A stretch of DNA of 11,301 bases, from positions 1 through 11,301 of the forward strand of contig CAUZEO010000165.1 in NCBI GenBank assembly GCA_963578625.1, written 5' to 3'. The translations under genes were made by a program, and so were the position numbers. Below are positions 5,895-11,301 of this stretch, one piece after another. How positions within the stretch are numbered: position 1 is the first letter of the stretch; each line of letters starts with the position of its first letter. The notes beneath the pieces are model-generated. The model was not told the origin of the DNA. It was given only the letters and a program-made list of their open reading frames with translations, and made no database searches. Source of the DNA: CAUZEO01 sp963578625. Lineage in GTDB: Bacteria; Verrucomicrobiota; Kiritimatiellia; SLOV01.

Positions 5895-7853
5895 ATGAGC
5901 TGGTACTTGCAAAAAAATGACGGCGAGACCTACGGTCCCGTCGAGATGGACGAGTTGCAGCACTGGGCCGCCGAGGGCCGCATTGCTCCGCAGGACAAGC
6001 TTTCCCAGGACAACAAGCACTGGGCCGCCGCCCCCGACGCGGCCGAGCTCGGTATGGACTGGATCGCCAGTATGCCGGACCAGCCCACGTACGGCCCGCT
6101 GCACCTGCGCGCCTTTCTGGACCTGATCGCCGACGGTTTTCTCGCCGCTGATTCGCGAATTCAACATCGCAAAAGTGGAAAAATCGTTGTCCTCGGCGAT
6201 GCGCTCCTCCACGCGCTGATCCCTGAAATTCAGGGCTTGCAAGTGCATGCGGGCTCGCTCCAGGGCCGGATCGATGACCAGCAGAGCAAATTCGAACTGA
6301 TGCGCGAGGAACTGGAGACCGATGCGCTTCGACTCGAGGCCAAATTGATCAAAGAGAACGAGAGGCTCGCCGAACGATGCGGTGAGCTTGAGAGCAAGGC
6401 GAAAGACCTGGAAGAGCTCAGTTCCAATATTGAATCGCAAAAGGGTGAAATTGTAGAACTTGCCGAGTCACACGATCAACGTGTCAGCGAACTCGAACAG
6501 GAGGTTCGCGATATTGAAGCCAAGCGCAGAGCCGCTGAGGAAGCTGCCGCGACCCGACAGTCCGCCATTGAAAAACTGGAACAGCAGCAGAAGGCGCTGG
6601 AGGAACAGCTGGCTGCCGGGGATCAGGGATCGAAAGAAATTGCCGAACGAGCGAATGGCCTTGAAAAGGAGGCGCAAGCCCTCCGGGGAAAACAGCAAAA
6701 GCTCGAAGAGAAATCAGCCAGGCAGCAGCAGGACTTGACTGACTCGAAGAAAGCGCTGCAGGCAGAGACCAAGCGGTGGCAGCAGGAGGTCGAGGCCGCA
6801 TCCGCGAAAGCCGGAGAGACCACAAAAGCCGAAATCTCCAGGCGAAAAGAAATCGAAGGAGAATTGAAAGCGCTTCGGAAAACGTACGACAAAGCGAAGA
6901 CCGAATCGGAGCAACGTCTTAGCGAAGCGGAAAAACGCTACCAGTCGGCGGAGAAAGCCCTGAACGACCTCAAGGCATCCGCACAGAAAGTCGCGGCAGA
7001 ACCAGGCGGCAACGGCAAAGACAATGCCCTCTCTTCAGGGAAGAAGGTCGGAGAACTCGAGAAGGAGCTGGAGCAAGCCCGAATCGCGTTGAAGACCGAG
7101 ACCGATCGCGCAGAGAACCTCGAGCAACAAGTTGCGAATCTAACGAACATTGGCCAAGGATCCAAGATTAACCTCGGCGTTGCTCCGTCGCCGGAAAAGC
7201 GACCGGAAACCGGACGCATTGACCAGTTCAGAGAACTGTCGGTCCAGAACGACTTGATGACCAAAGAGATCGCCAAGTTGAAAACGATGTACGAGGAAGA
7301 GCGCCGGGCCGGTCTGGAACTCGAAAATCGGATGAACGAGCGCATCGGGGAATCGAAGCGCAACGAAGCGGATGCCCTGGTGCACCAGGAAGATACTGCC
7401 AGGCGTCTTCACCACATGGAATTGAACTATAAAAAACTCACCGATTTCACCGAGGAGGGCGGCTCGGAGGACGATTTGAAAGCTCAGTTTGCCCTTCTGA
7501 TCACGTCGCACAACGAACTTTCCCAGAGTTACGATACCCTGCTGACTCAGTTGCACCAGAAGACGCAGGAAATCGACAGGCTGATGGCGGAACGGCATCA
7601 GATCGAAAACGAAGCCTCCGATCGAATCCGGGTCATGGAGGCAATCACGAAGCGAGAGCAAGACGAAGCCGCTCGAATGCGCCAGCAGTTCGTGAGAATT
7701 CAGGCAACCCACCTTCAGCTCGTAAAATCATATCGCGAAATGAATGACCGCATCATTTGTTATCGCCAGCAGCAGGATCCGGATGCCGCTGCACAGCAAT
7801 CCGAAATCGAAGGCGCCGCGCCGGCAACCGGCCCGCGGATTCGGTTGAACTGA
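5895..7853 (+). CDS. GYF-like N-terminal domain protein with a long coiled coil, function unknown
   Basis: 652 residues with no signal peptide or membrane segment, so probably cytoplasmic. Residues 3-47 (WYLQKNDGETYGPVEMDEL, EGRIAPQDKL, HWAAAPD) match the bacterial GYF_2 pattern, a small peptide-binding fold. Residues about 64-101 look like a second, diverged copy (TYGPLHLRAFLDLIADGFL, DSRI), aligning GP-to-GP and xGxxxA-to-xGxxxA with the first. From about 111 to 625 the protein is rich in Glu, Lys, Gln, Arg and Ala with heptad spacing. Breaks occur at 369-383 (Gly-rich) and about 418-440 (Pro/Gly), giving at least three coiled-coil segments. The last 25 residues are Ala/Pro-rich and probably disordered. 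Proteins of this look can act as scaffolds or filaments, but no homologue is recognised well enough to assign a job. It lies 33 nt after the LysM gene and 40 nt before pheS. No clear Shine-Dalgarno is present. Confidence 0.85.
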   Translation: MSWYLQKNDGETYGPVEMDELQHWAAEGRIAPQDKLSQDNKHWAAAPDAAELGMDWIASMPDQPTYGPLHLRAFLDLIADGFLAADSRIQHRKSGKIVVLGDALLHALIPEIQGLQVHAGSLQGRIDDQQSKFELMREELETDALRLEAKLIKENERLAERCGELESKAKDLEELSSNIESQKGEIVELAESHDQRVSELEQEVRDIEAKRRAAEEAAATRQSAIEKLEQQQKALEEQLAAGDQGSKEIAERANGLEKEAQALRGKQQKLEEKSARQQQDLTDSKKALQAETKRWQQEVEAASAKAGETTKAEISRRKEIEGELKALRKTYDKAKTESEQRLSEAEKRYQSAEKALNDLKASAQKVAAEPGGNGKDNALSSGKKVGELEKELEQARIALKTETDRAENLEQQVANLTNIGQGSKINLGVAPSPEKRPETGRIDQFRELSVQNDLMTKEIAKLKTMYEEERRAGLELENRMNERIGESKRNEADALVHQEDTARRLHHMELNYKKLTDFTEEGGSEDDLKAQFALLITSHNELSQSYDTLLTQLHQKTQEIDRLMAERHQIENEASDRIRVMEAITKREQDEAARMRQQFVRIQATHLQLVKSYREMNDRIICYRQQQDPDAAAQQSEIEGAAPATGPRIRLN

Positions 7854-7893
7854 CCTGGCCCACATTGTTCACACTTTCTCTCCGGGGAACAGC

Positions 7894-8913
7894 ATGCAGG
7901 CCGACGACATTCTAGCATTGCTCGATAAGGCTCAGTCCGAGGTCGGGTCAGCAACCAATTCGCAGGAACTCGAACAGGTCCGCATCGCGTACCTCGGCAG
8001 CAAAGGCCGGCTCAAAGAAATCATGAAGTCTCTCAAGGACGCGGAACCCGCGGAACGCCCCGCGTTCGGCCGCAACGCGAACCGTTTCAAAGTAGAGTTG
8101 ACCGAATCGGTAGAGCATCGGAAGGGTGAGTTTGCCGGTCAGGCCTCCGAACCTTCGGGAAGTGCTTTCGACTATACCCTTCCCGGGAAGTGGCGCCAGG
8201 TGGGGGCTCGGCATCCCATCAGCATCATTACGGAAAAAGCGATCGATATTTTCCACGCCATGGGCTTCACCGTGGCCGAGGGTCCGGACATCGAAACGGT
8301 CTTCAACAATTTCGATGCGCTCAACACGCCACCGGTGCATCCGTCCCGAGATCCCCAGGATACATTCTACCTGGAAAGCGGAGAGCTTCTCCGCACACAC
8401 ACGTCACCGGTCCAGGTCCGCTACATGCTGTCACATATACCCCCGGTCCGAATCGTTGCACCCGGACGCTGTTACCGGCGCGACACGCCCGATGCAACGC
8501 ACAGCGCCAATTTCCATCAGATCGAAGGTCTCTATGTCGCGGACCGGGTCTCGCTAGCGGATTTGAAAGGCGACCTGAGTTACTTCGCCCGGGAAATGAT
8601 GGGACCCGGCGTAGACGTGCGGTTCCGGCCCCATTTTTTCCCGTTTACGGAACCCAGCGTCGAAGTCGATTTCACCTGCCACGTTTGCGACGGAGAGGGT
8701 TGCCGCGTGTGCAGCCACAGCGGCTGGATCGAAATCATGGGCGCCGGCATGGTGGATCCAGAAGTCTTCAAAGCGGTGGGATACGATCCCGAACAGGTCA
8801 CCGGCTATGCGTTTGGGATGGGGGTTGAGCGCATCGCGATGATTCAATACGGCATCAAGGATATTCGCCAGCTCTACGAAAACGACACGCGGTATCTCTG
8901 CCAGTTCGAGTGA
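7894..8913 (+). CDS. pheS: Phenylalanine--tRNA ligase alpha subunit
   Basis: Catalytic alpha subunit of the alpha2beta2 synthetase that charges tRNA-Phe with phenylalanine in the cytoplasm. The length of 339 residues is normal. The N-terminal coiled-coil arm for tRNA binding spans about 1-85 (YLGSKGRLKEIMKSL). The class II core follows: RHPIS and PDIETVFNNFDALN (131-144), DTFYL with RTHTSPVQVR (167-176), motif 2 at GRCYRRDTPDATHSANFHQIEGL (191-213), FFPFTEPSVEVD (248-259), and motif 3 at GMGVERIAMI (308-317). Cys262, 265, 270 and 273 form the CHVC...CRVC insert seen in many bacterial PheS proteins. A GGGGA sits about 5-9 nt before the ATG. It follows the GYF coiled-coil gene by 40 nt and is cut off from pheT by an opposite-strand gene and a terminator. 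Confidence 0.98.
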   Translation: MQADDILALLDKAQSEVGSATNSQELEQVRIAYLGSKGRLKEIMKSLKDAEPAERPAFGRNANRFKVELTESVEHRKGEFAGQASEPSGSAFDYTLPGKWRQVGARHPISIITEKAIDIFHAMGFTVAEGPDIETVFNNFDALNTPPVHPSRDPQDTFYLESGELLRTHTSPVQVRYMLSHIPPVRIVAPGRCYRRDTPDATHSANFHQIEGLYVADRVSLADLKGDLSYFAREMMGPGVDVRFRPHFFPFTEPSVEVDFTCHVCDGEGCRVCSHSGWIEIMGAGMVDPEVFKAVGYDPEQVTGYAFGMGVERIAMIQYGIKDIRQLYENDTRYLCQFE

Positions 8914-8918
8914 AAAAC

Positions 8919-8955
8919 AAGCGTCCGGCCGATCCGAAAGATCGGTCGGGTGCTT
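8919..8955. terminator. Strong hairpin terminator between pheS and the convergent repeat-protein gene
   Basis: Positions 8919-8934 and 8940-8955 pair over 16 bp, with three G-U wobbles if read as RNA, around a CGAAA loop. On the minus strand the stem is followed by TTGTTTTT, a good intrinsic tail for the repeat-protein gene ending at 8962. On the plus strand only CTTTG lies at the stem end, 6 nt past the pheS stop, so it may also work for pheS less strongly. It is well placed as a shared bidirectional terminator. Confidence 0.8.
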
Positions 8956-8961
8956 TGCAAC

Positions 8962-9849
8962 TTAAGGCGCCAGGGGCCTAATCGCGTTCACGCGATAGTT
9001 CACATCGGGACCGTCAATCGGAACGGTCCGCGTCGTTTCGGTTCCCGCATCGGGCGCCTGGTCTCCCAGGCCGCTGTCTACCCAACCGGACGGGTTCGTG
9101 GGATCGGGATTAAATTCTACGCGGTACAGCCGGGTTGGAACGCTGTTCCAGGTGACATCCGCTTCGCTCATGGGAGGATCCAGCACCTTATCGGTGATGA
9201 CGAACAGGGAACCGGAATCCAGCGGATCGGTATCCGCAAGGTATTCCTCTTTGTCGGTCGCTCCGTCGTCGTCCTGGTCATTGTCCATGCTCAAAACAGG
9301 AAGCGAATTCGTATGCGAAAGCTCCCAGGCATCGGGCAGCATGTCCCCGTCGGTATCCGGACCAAGGTCCAGACTGTCGGTCTGCACATGGCCCATCATG
9401 TTGCTCAGGCTGATCCACCCGACGTTAGCTCCGTAGGCGTACCCGCCGAGATTTCCCGTCAACAAATCGACGGTCGGGTCGCCATTGGCTTCAAAATTGA
9501 CCCAGCCGATGTTTGCGCCGTAGGCAAACCCGCGCAGCGCGCCGGTGACCTCAATGTTCACTCCATAGTCATCGGTCGCCTTGTTGGCGTAGCTGAGCCC
9601 GTTGGCGGGCGAACCATCTCCCATATCGATCCATCCCACGTTGCCGCCGTAGATGTAGCCGGAGCAGAATGCTTCCCCGACAACCAGTCCGTCCGTCACG
9701 TCTCCGCGGACGTTGATCCAGCCGATATTAGCGCCGTAGGCATCGTCATTCACGGCGTTGATGGTCGTCAGCGCCTGTGCGGTCCAAGGCGCAGCCACAA
9801 GACAGTACCCGACGCAGACAAGACAGATGCAAGTGATTTCTGAACGCAT
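8962..9849 (-). CDS. Secreted GANIGW-repeat protein with Asp-rich calcium-loop segment, function unknown
   Basis: From ATG 9849 this gives 295 residues; GAGGAGAGGAG lies about 10 nt upstream. An in-frame TTG at 9906 would only add an unlikely prefix. Residues 1-26 form a signal peptide, with cleavage likely after TAQA. Residues 33-155 carry four copies of a Y-G-(A/G)-N-(I/V)-G-W-(I/V) motif at 38, 67, 110 and 139, each but the first preceded by a G-(Y/F)-(A/I) tag, plus a decayed copy at 95 (YGVNIEV). Residues about 163-208 (DTDGDMLPDAWE, DNDQDDDGATDKEEYLADTDP) resemble thrombospondin-type-3 or EF-like calcium loops. The C-terminal part (TWNSVPTRLYRVE... to RPLAP) resembles C-terminal modules of large verrucomicrobial secreted proteins. 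I recognise no named family; a cell-surface or extracellular role is inferred. It lies opposite in strand between pheS and pheT. Confidence 0.82.
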   Translation of the reverse strand: MRSEITCICLVCVGYCLVAAPWTAQALTTINAVNDDAYGANIGWINVRGDVTDGLVVGEAFCSGYIYGGNVGWIDMGDGSPANGLSYANKATDDYGVNIEVTGALRGFAYGANIGWVNFEANGDPTVDLLTGNLGGYAYGANVGWISLSNMMGHVQTDSLDLGPDTDGDMLPDAWELSHTNSLPVLSMDNDQDDDGATDKEEYLADTDPLDSGSLFVITDKVLDPPMSEADVTWNSVPTRLYRVEFNPDPTNPSGWVDSGLGDQAPDAGTETTRTVPIDGPDVNYRVNAIRPLAP

Positions 9850-9883
9850 GGGTGAAAAACTCCTCTCCTCAGACCTACACGAA

Positions 9884-9913
9884 ATAATAGACGACAACAG
9901 GCACAATATGCAA
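9884..9913 (-). promoter_or_regulatory. Candidate promoter of the GANIGW-repeat gene
   Basis: On the minus strand TTGCAT (9913-9908), an 18-nt spacer, then TATTAT (9889-9884, 5 of 6 to TATAAT). It lies about 35 nt above the ATG at 9849, leaving room for the GAGGAG ribosome site. I found no equally good plus-strand promoter for pheT in the same 138-bp divergent region. Confidence 0.45.
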
Positions 9914-9987
9914 GCTTATTGGCAAGATGTGCGGCCGTTTCCATCTCTCGTCCGCGCCATCCGAATAGAACGGGACAGAAAACGACA

Positions 9988-11301
9988 ATGAAGGCACCAG
10001 TATCGTGGTTGAGAGAGTACGTCGATTTCGATGATTCTATTGACGAATTGGTCGATAAACTGACTTTTTCGGGAATTGAGGTTGAGGGCGTGGAAACGGT
10101 CGGTGGCGATTTCACTGGTATCGTCGTCGGAGAGGTAATTTCGGTAGATCCCCACCCCAACGCGGATCGGCTGCAACTCTGCGCGGTGCAGAGCGGCAAT
10201 GCCGAGTCGCGGGTCGTTTGCGGAGCTCCCAATGTAGCGCCGGGCGGCAAATACCCCTTTGCTCCCATCGGGGTAACGCTTCCGAACGGCATCAGACTCA
10301 AAAAGGCCAAGATCAGAGGCGAAGTGTCGGAAGGAATGTTGTGCGCGGCAGACGAACTTTGCGTTTCCGATGATCATGACGGGCTGATGGTTCTGGATCC
10401 GGGCCTCCCTGCCGGGACGCCCCTGGCAGAGGTCCTCGGGCCGCCCGAGACGGTTCTCGATCTCGAAATCACACCCAACCGACCCGACTGTCTGAGCATG
10501 ATGGGCGTGGCCAGGGAGTTGGCCGCGTTGTGCGGAGCCACTCTCAAGGTTCCCGACATAGCGCTTCAGGAAACCGGCGACAGCGTCGATACCCAGACCA
10601 GTGTGCAGGTGGAGGACGCCGCAGGGTGCCCCCGCTACGTTGCGCGTATTCTGCACGACATTGAAATCAAGCCCTCGCCGGAGTGGATGCAGAAACGCCT
10701 TCATCTTGCGGGAGTGCGACCGGTCAACAATGTCGTCGATATCACGAACTACGTGATGCTGGAAACCGGGCAGCCCCTGCACGCATTCGACAAATCCCTG
10801 TTGAAGGAAGAACGCATCGTGGTGCGGCGCGCAAGACCGGGCGAAAAAATGCGGACTCTGGATGATATCGACAGGACCTTGGACCACGATCCCCTGCTGA
10901 TCGCCGACTCGGACTCTCCGGTGGCCATTGCCGGAATCATGGGCGGCGGAGGAAGCGAGATTCATGAGAAGACGGAAACCGTCCTGCTGGAAAGCGCGTG
11001 CTTTGACGCGGCCACGGTTCGCGTTACGTCACGCCGGCTCGGGCTCAGCACGGAATCCTCCTACCGGTTCGAGCGTGGCGTCGATATTGGCGGGGTCGAT
11101 TGGGCAAGTCGACGCGCGACGGGCCTGATCGTTGAATATGCCGGTGGCAAGGCATCGCCGGGCGCCATCGACATTATTGCGCCGCAACCGCCCCCACGCT
11201 CCATTCAGCTTCGGTACGACAGAGTGTCGGCCCTGATTGGCCTGGAGATTCCGGAGGCCGATATTCGGCGCCTACTCGAATCGATTGAACTTCGGATAAC
11301 C
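9988..11301 (+). CDS. pheT: Phenylalanine--tRNA ligase beta subunit (3' end cut off by window)
   Basis: 438 codons are open to the window edge; full-length PheT is usually near 800 residues, so roughly half is present. It is the beta subunit that binds tRNA-Phe and edits mischarged tyrosine. Visible parts are the N-terminus KAPVSWLREYVDF with SGIEVEG (28-34), a tRNA-binding OB fold at about 40-150 (DPHPNADRLQLCAV, VVCGAPNVAPG, SEGMLCAADELCV), LEITPNRPDCLS (159-170), the B3/B4 editing module at about 210-380 (VNNVVDITNYVMLETGQPLHAFD, AIAGIMGG, STESSYRFERGVD), and the start of the B5 domain from about 405. ATG 9988 matches the family's first residues; the Shine-Dalgarno is weak (GGGACAG at distance). 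It must be transcribed from its own promoter because pheS is separated from it by a terminator and an opposing gene. Confidence 0.97.
   Translation, partial: MKAPVSWLREYVDFDDSIDELVDKLTFSGIEVEGVETVGGDFTGIVVGEVISVDPHPNADRLQLCAVQSGNAESRVVCGAPNVAPGGKYPFAPIGVTLPNGIRLKKAKIRGEVSEGMLCAADELCVSDDHDGLMVLDPGLPAGTPLAEVLGPPETVLDLEITPNRPDCLSMMGVARELAALCGATLKVPDIALQETGDSVDTQTSVQVEDAAGCPRYVARILHDIEIKPSPEWMQKRLHLAGVRPVNNVVDITNYVMLETGQPLHAFDKSLLKEERIVVRRARPGEKMRTLDDIDRTLDHDPLLIADSDSPVAIAGIMGGGGSEIHEKTETVLLESACFDAATVRVTSRRLGLSTESSYRFERGVDIGGVDWASRRATGLIVEYAGGKASPGAIDIIAPQPPPRSIQLRYDRVSALIGLEIPEADIRRLLESIELRIT

Noticed and set aside
7140..7712. Minus-strand 190-codon frame inside the coiled-coil gene
   Set aside because: Hydrophobic, Phe/Leu-rich shadow created by Glu/Lys/Gln codons of the real coiled-coil frame.
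8950..9843. Plus-strand 297-codon open frame antisense to the GANIGW-repeat gene
   Set aside because: Its repeated DPADVSAVG-like wording is just the mirror of the GANIGWI codons. The minus strand has a signal peptide, ribosome site and recognisable modules, so this is a shadow.
9916..10965. Minus-strand 349-codon open frame across the 5' part of pheT
   Set aside because: pheT is unambiguous on the plus strand; long antisense frames are common at this GC content.

Overview
This is an ordinary-looking bacterial chromosome segment with fairly high GC. It holds nine protein genes, and the first and last run off the window. No RNA gene, CRISPR array, insertion sequence or phage gene was seen. 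A member of the PVC group (Verrucomicrobiota or Kiritimatiellota) fits best. The reasons are a secreted protein with GANIGW-type repeats, an Asp-rich DTDGD calcium-loop segment and an RPLAP tail, a GYF-like plus coiled-coil protein, and an archaeal-type (ApgM family) phosphoglycerate mutase homologue. This taxonomic call is inference from family flavour and was not tested by search.

Layout, left to right. Positions 1-2099 (minus strand) carry a class I mannose-6-phosphate isomerase (manA) followed by a glutamate-1-semialdehyde-aminomutase-like class III aminotransferase that is cut by the window edge; the two could be co-transcribed. A divergent region of only 46 bp separates manA from an ApgM-family gene at 2146-3342 (plus). 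A gene-free stretch of about 430 bp follows, with two small hairpins. An amidohydrolase of the SAH/MTA/5'-deoxyadenosine deaminase group lies at 3772-5175 (minus). Divergent from it, three plus-strand genes are closely spaced: a LysM coiled-coil lipoprotein candidate (5247-5861), a large GYF-like plus coiled-coil protein (5895-7853) and pheS (7894-8913). A strong 16-bp hairpin terminator follows pheS. Then comes a minus-strand gene for a secreted GANIGW-repeat protein (8965-9849), and then pheT (9988 to the window end, plus).

How the genes fit together. manA and the ApgM homologue belong to central sugar metabolism. The deaminase is probably nucleoside or SAM-byproduct salvage. PheS and PheT form the alpha2beta2 phenylalanyl-tRNA synthetase. 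The most unusual point is that pheS and pheT, normally adjacent and co-transcribed, are separated here by an opposite-strand surface-protein gene with its own promoter candidate and terminator. pheS is instead the last gene of a run starting with two uncharacterised coiled-coil proteins, one exported with a peptidoglycan-binding LysM domain and one cytoplasmic with two GYF-like modules. No obvious defence or mobile system was found. The candidates for undescribed biology are the LysM/GYF coiled-coil pair and the GANIGW-repeat protein.
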